Assembly: GCF_000014885.1 (NCBI RefSeq)
Contig: NC_011566.1
Span: 2,251,001 to 2,315,000, forward strand
Length of the DNA: 64,000 nt
Direction of reading: 5' to 3'
DNA from: Shewanella piezotolerans WP3
GTDB lineage: Bacteria > Pseudomonadota > Gammaproteobacteria > Enterobacterales > Shewanellaceae
The position numbers and the translations under genes are program-made. Shown here one piece after another: positions 8,706 through 17,001 of this stretch. Under the pieces are notes generated by a model. It was not told where the DNA came from, made no database searches, and was given only the letters and a program-made list of their open reading frames with translations. Numbering within the stretch: the first letter of the stretch is position 1; each line of letters begins with the position of its first letter.

Positions 8706-9899
8706 TTATTTCACCTGTTGAAGCGGCACCGGTTTAGCCGTCGGAGTTTGCCGTGTGTTATAGATATCGTCGATACTGGCTTGCCCTGTTAAAGGCCGGG
8801 ACACATTACGGTTTTGCAAAATATGCACATACTGACAATCGGCCAACAGCTGGGTGTAACCATCGTGACCGAGCAAGTAGTCACCAAACATGGTTTTGTT
8901 CACTATGTAAGCATCGTCAGCGAGATGGATGTAATCGCAAATGAGGGTATTGCTAACTAGGCTCTTAGCGTCGACTTTGCAATTCGCCCCCACAACAGCA
9001 GGACCTATGATGGTCGCGCCATTTTGAATTTCGCAGCCGCTACTGATAATGACAGGAGGCGTGATCTTACATTTAGAGATATCTATTTGAGTATTAATAC
9101 CGACCCAAACACCAGGTGCGAGCTGAGTACCTGGTATTGGGTACCCTTTTACTTTACCGTTCAGGATATCGCTGGTTACTTCCCAAACATCTTTAACTTT
9201 ACCGACATCCAACCACTGGAAATCCATGTTAACGGCATAAAAATGAGCTTTTCTTTCCACCAATAGTGGGAAGAGATCGCTACCAATATCAAACTCAGCA
9301 TTTTTAGGAATAAAGTCAAACACGGCAGGTTCAAAAATATAGATCCCCGTATTGATCTTATTCGACAGTGCTTCTGACTCTAACGGCTTTTCTTGAAAAC
9401 TAACGACCTGCTCATATTTATCTGTGACTACAACACCGTATTTACTCACTTCAGAAGAGGGAACTTCACGAGTAATAATGGTCGCGATCCCACCATGTTT
9501 TTTGTGGTGTTCTACCGCCGCTTTAAGATCGAGATCAATCCATGCATCGCCACAAACCACCACAAATGTTTCATCGAAGAAGCCGGAGAAATCCTGTACT
9601 TTACGCATGCCGCCAGCTGAACCGAGTGCTTGACTTACAAACTTACCGTCAACTTCAGTCGCTTCATAGGAATAGGAAAGCTGCACATTGAAATGGTGAC
9701 CATCGCCGAAGTAGTTCTCAATAATTTCGGCTAAATGACTAGTATTTATAACTATTTTATCAATCCCGCTTTTGGCGAATAGCTGGATCATTGACTCCAT
9801 TACGGGTTTCCCCAAAATAGGAACCATAGGTTTTGGAATAGCATAAGATATTGGCTTAATACGTGTGCCTTTCCCTGCGGCTAAGATCATTCCTTTCAT
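8706..9899 (-). CDS. NDP-sugar pyrophosphorylase with left-handed β-helix tail
   Basis: 397 residues from MKGMILAAGKG; this start puts the signature at the N-terminus and has AGAGGT 8 bases upstream, whereas the in-frame ATG 42 bases earlier runs into the STAS gene. The N-terminal nucleotidyltransferase domain (1–235) has LAAGKGTRIKP, IPKPMVPILGKP and VVCGDAWID; a hexapeptide-repeat region (about 255–350, for example PPVIISSGCEIQNGATI) follows. The family makes UDP-glucose, GDP-mannose or related donors from sugar-1-phosphate; the exact sugar is unresolved. It is placed between the STAS and HATPase genes, physically tying donor supply to the partner-switching module. Spacings of 13 and 9 bases argue for one transcript. 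Confidence 0.85.
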   Translation of the reverse strand: MKGMILAAGKGTRIKPISYAIPKPMVPILGKPVMESMIQLFAKSGIDKIVINTSHLAEIIENYFGDGHHFNVQLSYSYEATEVDGKFVSQALGSAGGMRKVQDFSGFFDETFVVVCGDAWIDLDLKAAVEHHKKHGGIATIITREVPSSEVSKYGVVVTDKYEQVVSFQEKPLESEALSNKINTGIYIFEPAVFDFIPKNAEFDIGSDLFPLLVERKAHFYAVNMDFQWLDVGKVKDVWEVTSDILNGKVKGYPIPGTQLAPGVWVGINTQIDISKCKITPPVIISSGCEIQNGATIIGPAVVGANCKVDAKSLVSNTLICDYIHLADDAYIVNKTMFGDYLLGHDGYTQLLADCQYVHILQNRNVSRPLTGQASIDDIYNTRQTPTAKPVPLQQVK

Positions 9900-9912
9900 A
9901 ACATCTACCTCT

Positions 9913-10245
9913 TTAAGCGGTTGGAGCCAGTGCATCTTCAATTGTTGGGTGGCTGAGAATTAACTTGTCCATACGGGTAAGTTTGAGTAGATCAGTCACA
10001 GGTTTTTGAGGATTAACAATGCTTATCTTGGTGTTACGCAGCATCTTGTAGGCACCCATTACTGCTCCTAGACCACTGCTATCCATAAAGCGCACCTCAC
10101 CTAAATCCAGCACTAGATGTTCACGAATGTTGCCTTTTATTTGCTCTAGTTGCTCCCTGAATGCAGGGGCTAGTTTTGCATCAAAACGACCTTCATTGAT
10201 TTGAACTATGGTGTACTGGCCTTTTTCTATAATATCGAATTGCAT
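9913..10245 (-). CDS. RsbV-like STAS-domain anti-sigma factor antagonist
   Basis: 110 residues, a single STAS domain of ordinary length. The phosphoacceptor region reads LDLGEVRFMDSSGLGAVM; the Ser-Ser pair in DSSGLG is where RsbW-type kinases phosphorylate and PP2C phosphatases act. Ribosome site GAGGAAAC lies immediately upstream of the ATG. It is 12 bases after the phosphatase gene, the order usual for partner-switching modules. In such modules the dephosphorylated form sequesters the HATPase and releases its target. Here the expected partners are encoded at both ends of the same operon. Confidence 0.9.
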   Translation of the reverse strand: MQFDIIEKGQYTIVQINEGRFDAKLAPAFREQLEQIKGNIREHLVLDLGEVRFMDSSGLGAVMGAYKMLRNTKISIVNPQKPVTDLLKLTRMDKLILSHPTIEDALAPTA

Positions 10246-10257
10246 AGTGTTTCCTCT

Positions 10258-11460
10258 CTATTCGCCTTGCCACTCAAGGGCAAGCAGACTGATATCATCA
10301 TCAAACTGTGTTGTGCCAGCCCAAGCACTTACTGTGCTAACTATGCTGTCAGTTTGTTGGTCTCTAGGGGTATTGCTCTGTGCTAAAACGAGCTGCTTCA
10401 AGCCAGCTTCTGCGAACTGATTTTTATACCTATCTTCCGCTTCTGTAATGCCATCAGAATAGAGAAACACTCTATCGCCCGGCATTAGTTGCACTTGTTC
10501 TGTTTTGTATTCTGCAAAGTCGAACATGCCAGCAACAAAGCTGTCTTGTTCGATAAACTCACTGCAGTTCTGCGATTTCTTCAACCAGATCATCGGTGGA
10601 TGGCCGGCAAAGGCGTAGGTAAGTATGCCGTTTTTGGTGTTGAGTACGGCATACACCATGGTGAAGTACAGGTTGTTTTGATCTTGGCCGATATAACTTT
10701 GATTCAGATGAGAGATAACTTCGCTGGGTTCAATAAGACTGTAAAAGGGATCGGTTTCTTTCTTCCGTTTGACATTGGACGTGGTGCCTGAGTTTGAGCT
10801 AATGCTTTGCTGGATAGAAAAAGACATTAAAGCTGAAGCAACCCCGTGGCCTGCGACATCAAAGAGGTAGATAGCAATATGTTCTTCGTCTAGTTGCAAG
10901 CAGCCAAGCATGTCGCCGCCAATCTGTGCACTGGGGATATGGGTGTAATTGATTTCAGTGCCTTTAAAGCTTGTTTGGTTTGGTAGCATACGTTGAATGA
11001 GTTCGCTGGCCGATTCCAAATCTTGCTTAATGGTGGCGTAAGCTCGATCGAGTTCGATATTTTTTGCCACTAGCTCATTGTGTAATTCGAGTGTTCTAAA
11101 ACCTGCTTTTAGCCTAGCGTCAAGCTCATCGATGTTGGTATCTTTTGCTACAAAGTCATTAGCACCAGCATTAATACCTTCCACAATTGATTTTTTATCG
11201 TCTCGTCCTGAAAGAAGCACGAAGAAGATATAGCGTCCAAATTCTGGTGATTTAAGTCGATAACAAAGATCGATGCCGTTTAGTTCCGGCATCATCCAGT
11301 CGCTAAGAACCAGTTGAATGTTGGGGTGTGATTCAAGTTGGGAGAGTGCATCTAGGCCGTGTTTTGCAGTCACGACTTGATACCCACGAGAGGACAGCAT
11401 CTGTGACATCATCAACAACATAACTTTGTTGTCTTCTACGAGCAGGATCTCTTTAATCAA
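10258..11460 (-). CDS. Response regulator with PP2C (RsbU/SpoIIE-like) phosphatase output
   Basis: 400 residues if translation begins at TTG 11460 (MIKEILLVEDNK). An ATG at 11475 and one at 11490 are in frame, but a perfect GGAGG at 11469–11473, eight bases before the TTG, would lie inside those longer versions, so I favour the TTG. Domains: receiver (1–125) with acidic pocket VEDN, phosphoacceptor Asp about 54 in LSDWMMPE, LLSGR and Lys in VAKD; a short coiled linker; PP2C domain (about 165–400) with GGDMLG, LFDVAGHG, FAGHPPM, LYSDGITEAED and DDISLLAL, all metal-binding acids intact. It should dephosphorylate the STAS protein when its receiver is switched by an unlinked histidine kinase. First gene of the polysaccharide operon. 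Confidence 0.88.
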   Translation of the reverse strand: MIKEILLVEDNKVMLLMMSQMLSSRGYQVVTAKHGLDALSQLESHPNIQLVLSDWMMPELNGIDLCYRLKSPEFGRYIFFVLLSGRDDKKSIVEGINAGANDFVAKDTNIDELDARLKAGFRTLELHNELVAKNIELDRAYATIKQDLESASELIQRMLPNQTSFKGTEINYTHIPSAQIGGDMLGCLQLDEEHIAIYLFDVAGHGVASALMSFSIQQSISSNSGTTSNVKRKKETDPFYSLIEPSEVISHLNQSYIGQDQNNLYFTMVYAVLNTKNGILTYAFAGHPPMIWLKKSQNCSEFIEQDSFVAGMFDFAEYKTEQVQLMPGDRVFLYSDGITEAEDRYKNQFAEAGLKQLVLAQSNTPRDQQTDSIVSTVSAWAGTTQFDDDISLLALEWQGE

Positions 11461-11468
11461 AGCTGCAG

Positions 11469-11473
11469 CCTCC
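11469..11473 (-). promoter_or_regulatory. Ribosome binding site deciding a TTG start
   Basis: The minus strand reads GGAGG, then CTGCAGCT with the T beginning TTG; there are eight bases between GGAGG and the TTG at 11460. The protein from TTG begins exactly as typical receivers do (MIKEILLVEDN). Confidence 0.6.
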
Positions 11474-11697
11474 ATGCTGATTATTCCCAACGAGCAATAA
11501 TTTATACTGCGACGTTGTTCAAATAAATCCGTTTACTTTCCGAAAGTCTAGTAGTGAATCTTAGATACGACAAGAAAGCGCATGACACTATTTTAAAATA
11601 TCGCGCGCTAAGGGAGGTTTTCTAATAATAATTAGCTAGATATAGAAGCGCTCTGTAGCCTACAGAGTTAAAAATAGCAGTGGTTTGAAGACTAGCT

Positions 11698-12087
11698 TTA
11701 AGATTTCACTTTAATGCGAAGGTGCCTGTTTGAAGATTCTGCTGGTGGCTTGCCTGGCGCATCTTTACGCTCGGATAGTAAATGCCTAATAGCCATAATA
11801 GGATGCGGAAGTAACATTCTAGGGCCTGCGAATATCATTATTTCGCGAGCTTTTTGTTTCATATGTGGTTTGTAACAATGTACTGGGCATTTATTACAGG
11901 TTGGCTTATCTTGCCCATATGGGCACCGGTCTAAGCGCGTATGAGCATATTCTTTGAATTCTTGGCAGTCCTGACAAACTTCCCCGCCAGTACTTTTATG
12001 GTGAGCTTTACAGTAGATTTCGACCATTGCAGAGATGGTTTTAAATTCGCTAAGTAATTTGCCAGTTAAAAGTTGTTCAAAAGCCAT
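11698..12087 (-). CDS. YgbA-like 'nitrous oxide-stimulated promoter' family protein
   Basis: 129 residues, Cys-rich: CKAHH near residue 26, CQDCQEF, DRCPYG, CNKCPVHCYK, followed by MKQKAREIMIFAGPRML and HPIMAIRHLL. This pattern is that of the E. coli YgbA family (Pfam nitrous oxide-stimulated promoter), whose expression responds to nitric oxide in enterics and whose function is poorly defined. The cysteines suggest metal or Fe-S binding (inference). It stands alone, transcribed in the same direction as the polysaccharide train but separated by 237 bases, and diverges from the Glu-Pro repeat gene. I looked for an NsrR-type operator upstream and did not find a convincing one. Confidence 0.75.
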   Translation of the reverse strand: MAFEQLLTGKLLSEFKTISAMVEIYCKAHHKSTGGEVCQDCQEFKEYAHTRLDRCPYGQDKPTCNKCPVHCYKPHMKQKAREIMIFAGPRMLLPHPIMAIRHLLSERKDAPGKPPAESSNRHLRIKVKS

Positions 12088-12434
12088 GTTATACCTTAGT
12101 AAGCCACTGGGTTATTTCCATGATAAAACCCTACCAAGCGACAAACAAAGATCATCTATTAAAGTTTGAAGGTGCGCACAAAATAGCGCTTTAAAACTCT
12201 CTTTAGTACAAGATTTCCATTTTATCAGTTCGCGATTTTAGCTGAGTTATGCTGTCTTTTTGACTAAATTGGCCGATATAGTGCACTATTTTTGATACCC
12301 GATTAAAAAATAGGTATAAATACTTGATTTTAGGAAAGAGAATAGATTAATAATAACGTTCTATTTTCGTGCGATTTGAAATGCATAAAAAGACTCACAG
12401 ATTGAGTCTCTGGCCAAACAACTGGTGGAATACA
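12088..12434. other. Divergent intergenic region
   Basis: About 350 AT-rich bases between the YgbA-like gene (left, ribosome site AAGGT) and the Glu-Pro repeat gene (right). It must hold both promoters. I see no clear tandem operator, terminator or RNA gene. Confidence 0.5.
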
Positions 12435-13244
<810 letters not shown>

Positions 13245-13304
13245 CCTGCAAAATTCATCAATCGCTAACGAAGCGGTGTAGAATAAGCATTAGTTGCTTA
13301 CTAG

Positions 13305-13330
13305 GAGGCGAACATTTGTTCGCCTCTTTT
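13305..13330 (+). terminator. Rho-independent terminator after the Glu-Pro repeat gene
   Basis: Stem GAGGCGAAC / GTTCGCCTC (9 bp) with a four-base loop ATTT, followed by TTTTATTTA. It lies 60 bases after the stop and just before the small lipoprotein gene. Confidence 0.8.
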
Positions 13331-13348
13331 ATTTATAGGACCTTTAGC

Positions 13349-13642
13349 ATGAAATTGCGGCTAGTTTGTTTTACGACATTTTTATCTCTGAGTTTGACGG
13401 CATGTACCGATTCTCCTGAGTGGACGCTGCTTTATTATCCTGATGCTGCAGCGAAACCAAGCATTGAGCAATCGGGGGAGTTCATCAGTGGATACTACGC
13501 CTCAATCGAGCAATGCCACGCTAAAGGTAAAGGCTTGCTACGCCTGAATGATGACAAAAATGCAGACTATATATGTGGTCACCTGTGCGTTGCCGACGGA
13601 AAGAACTTGGTGTGTAAAAATCAAGTCGTGTCCGGCCGTTAA
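13349..13642 (+). CDS. Small lipoprotein of unknown function
   Basis: 97 residues from MKLRLVCF; the 11-residue in-frame extension upstream overlaps the terminator hairpin and lacks a ribosome site, whereas TAGGA precedes this ATG. Lipoprotein signal with lipobox LTAC (Cys about 18, Thr at +2). The mature part has four Cys (CHAKGKG, CGHLCV, VCKN), likely two disulphides. No family recognised. Next gene starts 41 bases later in the same direction. Confidence 0.6.
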   Translation: MKLRLVCFTTFLSLSLTACTDSPEWTLLYYPDAAAKPSIEQSGEFISGYYASIEQCHAKGKGLLRLNDDKNADYICGHLCVADGKNLVCKNQVVSGR

Positions 13643-13683
13643 CTGATAGGCAGTTTTAATTAAAATAGTTACAGAGTAGATAG

Positions 13684-13983
13684 ATGAAGCTAAATGCTAT
13701 TAAGTTAGATCGTGAAACCTTAAGTCTATCGGTGCAAGCCGATATTGATTTTGAGCTGTTTGATCAATTTGCTGAACCACTTGCAACAGCCATTGACTGT
13801 CGAGTCGTTGAGAAACAGTGGGGGGCAGACAGGCATCAATGGCTATTGGAGTTTGAAGGGTCACACTTGCAGCTGCATTATGAATTTTATGGTGATATCT
13901 GTTGGCTATCTACCGATAGGGAAGATGAATTTGATGTATTGGTTTACTTAGCGGAGTTGATGAAGCCATATTTAGTGGCGTAG
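13684..13983 (+). CDS. DUF3630-like small cytosolic protein
   Basis: 99 residues with an acidic, Trp-containing sequence (ICWLSTDREDEFDVLVYL near the C-terminus). I recall similar short proteins as DUF3630, common in Shewanella and Vibrio; the assignment is from memory. No signal or membrane helix. It sits between the small lipoprotein and srkA, 66 bases before srkA, and could be transcribed with it. No role known. Confidence 0.55.
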   Translation: MKLNAIKLDRETLSLSVQADIDFELFDQFAEPLATAIDCRVVEKQWGADRHQWLLEFEGSHLQLHYEFYGDICWLSTDREDEFDVLVYLAELMKPYLVA

Positions 13984-14049
13984 CACCCGTTAATATCATT
14001 CAGTTGAAACACCTAATTAGCCGTTATCACTTAAAGCTAGAGTATAGAA

Positions 14050-15084
14050 ATGAATAGAGAAGAGCCTAGTAAGATTATTACTACAGCAGTAGATGAAGAT
14101 TCGGCATTTCACTACCAAGCTTTGACTCCCGATCTGATTTTGACCGCCATTGAAACATTAGGGATCTATCCTGAGACTGGCTTACTGGCGCTAAATAGTT
14201 ACGAAAACCGCGTCTATCAGTTTCGTTGTGATAGAGGACAACGCTATGTCGTGAAGTTTTATCGCCCGGAGCGCTGGACAGATCAACAGATCCAAGAGGA
14301 GCATGACTTCTCCGCTGCATTGACCGAGCAAGAAGTACCTATTGCGACTCCCGTCATCATTGATGGCCGTTCATTACATGAATTTCAAGGGTTTCGGTTT
14401 GCACTCTTTCCCTCTATTGGCGGCCGTGCTTTTGAGGTGGATAATCTGGACCAGTTAGAGTCCGTTGGGCGTTTTATCGGGCGTATCCATCAATTTTCTA
14501 AGCAGGCTGATTTTGTCTCTCGTGATACCCTCTCGCCGCAGTTATTGGGCGATGAGTCGTTAAAGTGGCTAAAAGAGTCTGGGCATATTCCCTCTGGATT
14601 AGCCTTGCCCTATTTCACTGTAGTCGAGCAGATCCTCGAAAAGGCTAGCGCAATGTGGCAGCCCAAGCACTACAAAAATATTCGACTACACGGTGACCTG
14701 CATCCAAGCAATATATTATGGACGCCGCAAGGCCCTGGTTTTGTGGATTTAGACGACGCCAAAATGGGACCAGCAGTGCAAGATATTTGGATGATGCTCG
14801 CTGGGGATAGACCACAGCAGATTTTACAGTTAGAGGTGCTGCTAGAGGCTTATGAGGAATTTTGTGAGTTTGATACCCGAGAGCTACAACTGATTGAACC
14901 TCTGCGGGCGATGCGAATGCTGCATTACAACGCATGGCTGAGTCGTCGTTGGGCAGACCCTGCATTCCCTATGAATTTCCCCTGGTTTGCTGAAGATAAA
15001 TATTGGGAGCAGCAAATATTGGCCTTTAAGGAACAGTTGGCTGCTCTCGATGAGCCACCACTGAGTTTAATTCCGCAATACTAG
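14050..15084 (+). CDS. srkA: Stress-response Ser/Thr kinase SrkA (YihE/RdoA)
   Basis: 344 residues, near the usual length of the family. Kinase-like fold of the APH/choline kinase type: ENRVYQF and YVVKFYRPERW (ATP-binding Lys, about residues 56–76), catalytic loop RLHGDLHPSNILW (about 216–228) and metal-binding GFVDLDDAKMGP (about 233–244). In E. coli this kinase is Cpx-regulated and protects against envelope stress and programmed death. The following gene is dsbA, as in enterics, which strongly supports the assignment; the 155-base gap before dsbA may hold a separate dsbA promoter. Confidence 0.93.
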   Translation: MNREEPSKIITTAVDEDSAFHYQALTPDLILTAIETLGIYPETGLLALNSYENRVYQFRCDRGQRYVVKFYRPERWTDQQIQEEHDFSAALTEQEVPIATPVIIDGRSLHEFQGFRFALFPSIGGRAFEVDNLDQLESVGRFIGRIHQFSKQADFVSRDTLSPQLLGDESLKWLKESGHIPSGLALPYFTVVEQILEKASAMWQPKHYKNIRLHGDLHPSNILWTPQGPGFVDLDDAKMGPAVQDIWMMLAGDRPQQILQLEVLLEAYEEFCEFDTRELQLIEPLRAMRMLHYNAWLSRRWADPAFPMNFPWFAEDKYWEQQILAFKEQLAALDEPPLSLIPQY

Positions 15085-15239
15085 CTTGGCGTTTTATCGA
15101 TGAAAGCGTGAGAGAAATTCTGTGATAACTCTCATTTTGTAACAGAAAAATGAACTTATGCGCTTGAGGTCGACTCGAAAGGGCATTATGTTATCTTAAA
15201 AATTATTAAAGGTGCGTGAAGCATCACCAAGGAATTTAC

Positions 15240-15851
15240 ATGAAAAAAGCATTACTGGTCGCATTAGCATTTATCGTTGCGCCTATGGCAGCAATGGCTG
15301 CAGATTATAAAGAGGGTGTTCACTACACGGTGGTTAATCAAGGCCCGGCAACAGCCAAGCCAGAAATTACCGAGTTTTTCTCTTTCTACTGCCCACATTG
15401 CTACAACTTTGCCAAGTCAGAAGTACCAAAAATTAAAGCAGGTTTGCCTGAAGGTGTGACTTTTAAGCAAAACCACGTTGATTTTATTAACGGCAATATG
15501 GGGGTAGAGATGTCTCGTGCCTTTGCTGTTGCGCATCAACTAAAAATTGATGAGAAAATGGAAACTGCAATCTTCTCTGCAATTCATGATAAAAAACAGC
15601 ATTTTACTAACCGTGATGATGTCAAAGCGATATTTGTGGCGAACGGCGTAGACGGTAAAGCGTTTGATGCAGCAGCTAACTCTTTCATGGTTAATGCACA
15701 AATGTCTCAAATGAAGCGTGCAACCCAAAATGCTAAGATCTCAGGCGTTCCAGCGCTTGTGGTAAACGGTAAGTACCGTGTAGAAACAGGGGCTATCAAG
15801 TCTTACGACGAACTACTCGATATTGCTTACTATCTCACTACAATGAAGTAA
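15240..15851 (+). CDS. dsbA: Thiol:disulphide interchange protein DsbA
   Basis: 203 residues from MKKALLVALAFIVAPMAAMA, a textbook signal peptide with cleavage after AMA. The redox motif CPHC appears in FYCPHCYNFAK at about residues 52–62, and the cis-Pro loop in SGVPALVVNGKY at about 168–179. The periplasmic enzyme introduces disulphides into exported proteins and is reoxidised by DsbB. AAGGA lies 6 bases before the ATG; the frame could open 24 bases earlier but that would bury the signal peptide. Sits after srkA in the conserved order and ends at a strong terminator. Confidence 0.97.
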   Translation: MKKALLVALAFIVAPMAAMAADYKEGVHYTVVNQGPATAKPEITEFFSFYCPHCYNFAKSEVPKIKAGLPEGVTFKQNHVDFINGNMGVEMSRAFAVAHQLKIDEKMETAIFSAIHDKKQHFTNRDDVKAIFVANGVDGKAFDAAANSFMVNAQMSQMKRATQNAKISGVPALVVNGKYRVETGAIKSYDELLDIAYYLTTMK

Positions 15852-15870
15852 GTGTAGTCGCGTAATCATA

Positions 15871-15894
15871 AAGGAGCCTAACGGCTCCTTTTTT
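15871..15894 (+). terminator. dsbA terminator
   Basis: Stem AAGGAGCC / GGCTCCTT with loop TAAC and a run of six T, 19 bases after the dsbA stop. Confidence 0.93.
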
Positions 15895-15938
15895 GTAGCT
15901 GCTATTCAAAGGGAGGTCATTAGCTAAAAGAGAGGCAT

Positions 15939-16010
15939 AAAAAAACCGCGCTTCCTGGTCGCAAGAAGCACGGCTACGGAGCTATATAGCTCAACGTTAC
16001 CCTGAGTAAC
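15939..16010 (-). ncRNA. Candidate small RNA opposite to dsbA, ending in its own terminator
   Basis: On the minus strand three hairpins follow one another: GTTAC/GTAAC (16010–15996), the palindrome GAGCTATATAGCTC (15992–15979) and a 9-bp GC-rich stem CCGTGCTTC/GAAGCGCGG (15973–15946) followed by seven T. The last is a good intrinsic terminator, yet there is no convincing minus-strand gene to terminate: the only open frame across it lacks a ribosome site and runs through the hairpins. A TTGACA (minus strand, 16034–16029) lies just upstream but lacks a well-spaced −10, so the start is unknown. I could not match it to a known RNA family. Confidence 0.35.
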
Positions 16011-16219
16011 TATTAAACGGTAACAGGGTGTCAAAAAATTGGCAAGTGGCAATTTTTTATTGTTTCTATTTAGGTGACTGATTGGCAAAAAGAATTTACA
16101 GTTTGTATAAAATTGATTCAAATATTTACAATTTTATTTTCGATCTGATGAAACTCTCGTGGTAAAACACCTGTCCAACTAAAACATATAACAACAATCA
16201 AAAGTTGTGGGGAGGTCTT

Positions 16220-16432
16220 GTGAGAGTTTTTCCTGTCTATGCACCTAAGCTAATTGTAAAACATGCGCGCATATTTTTAACTGGGGTGATCTGGGTAAAA
16301 GACCTAGGTCGAATTGAATTTGATAAAGGAAGATTTTTATTGCCAAGGAAGAGCTTACCTAAAGTTAAGCAAGCTATATTGGAGCTCAATGAGTTAATTG
16401 AGTCGCAAAATAGTGAAATGCAAACCGCATAG
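16220..16432 (+). CDS. Small protein of unknown function
   Basis: 70 residues from GTG 16220, with GGGGAGG five bases upstream; a TTG five codons earlier would swallow that ribosome site. The sequence is basic in the middle (LVKHARIFL-like β-strand pattern, then WVKDLGRIEFDKGRFLLP) and ends in an amphipathic helix (KVKQAILELNELIESQ). No signal peptide or recognised domain. Strong ribosome site and ordinary codon use make it a credible gene. It stands alone between the small-RNA candidate and a long hairpin. Confidence 0.6.
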   Translation: MRVFPVYAPKLIVKHARIFLTGVIWVKDLGRIEFDKGRFLLPRKSLPKVKQAILELNELIESQNSEMQTA

Positions 16433-16537
16433 TATTAGTGGCTGCATTATTAATTAGTTAAAGCTTCACATGATTTTGTGTAAGGCAAGGGATTGAAGCA
16501 CAACGACACACCTCTGCTCAATAAATCACAGTAATCA

Positions 16538-16587
16538 TTTTCGCAGGTGTCGCTATGTAAATAAGCGTAGCGACACAACTGCAAAAA
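16538..16587. repeat. Long imperfect hairpin
   Basis: Perfect 9-bp arms GTGTCGCTA (16547–16555) and TAGCGACAC (16568–16576), extended outward by GCAG/CTGC and TTTT/AAAA with a two-base bulge. No T-run follows on either strand, so it is not a standard intrinsic terminator. It lies between the small gene and the convergent zapB. Confidence 0.6.
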
Positions 16588-16617
16588 TAACTATTACGCC
16601 AACTAACCTGTAGAAGA

Positions 16618-16821
16618 TTAGCTAACCTCTTCGTTAAGTAAGCCAACTAAACCTGTTACTTTTTCATTCCAAGAATTCAATTCTTGCTGTAACTGTTGGT
16701 TTTGTTCTGTCAAACTTGTGCTTGTTTGTTTCTCTTCTTCAAGCTCCATTTTTAGTAGCTCGATGGTTTCAAGTGCAGCTTGGATTTTTGTTTCCAATTT
16801 TGACAATAGTTCAAGGCTCAT
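16618..16821 (-). CDS. zapB: Cell-division protein ZapB
   Basis: 67 residues from MSLELLSKLETKIQ, which aligns with the start of E. coli ZapB (MSLEVFEKLEAKVQ); an ATG seven codons upstream is less likely. The protein is almost entirely coiled coil (heptads through IELLKMELEEEKQ and QNQQLQQEL) and ends NSWNEKVTGLVGLLNEE, close to the family C-terminus NGWQERLQALLGRMEE. It is a cytosolic Z-ring associated factor that links ZapA to MatP and condenses the divisome. Monocistronic; the flanking genes are unrelated. Confidence 0.92.
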   Translation of the reverse strand: MSLELLSKLETKIQAALETIELLKMELEEEKQTSTSLTEQNQQLQQELNSWNEKVTGLVGLLNEEVS

Positions 16822-17001
16822 GGAGAGTCCCTTTGGTAGCATGATGATAGCTCCGATTCTAGCAGCGACGGGGTCTTAGTGAATAGTTAATTATGCTAAA
16901 TGGACCAAAATCTTATAATAAAAGTCGTAAGATTGGCTTTTTTTTGTACTTGTTACTAAGTCGTTAGTATTCTTCTCTTTATTTCTATAGGAAATGCAGC
17001 C

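Noticed and set aside
12088..12434. NsrR-type operator upstream of the YgbA-like gene
   Set aside because: Only a short half-match (AAGAT) was found, without the second half.
15924..16121. Minus-strand 65-codon frame after dsbA
   Set aside because: No ribosome site, runs through three hairpins and a terminator; an RNA gene explains the region better.
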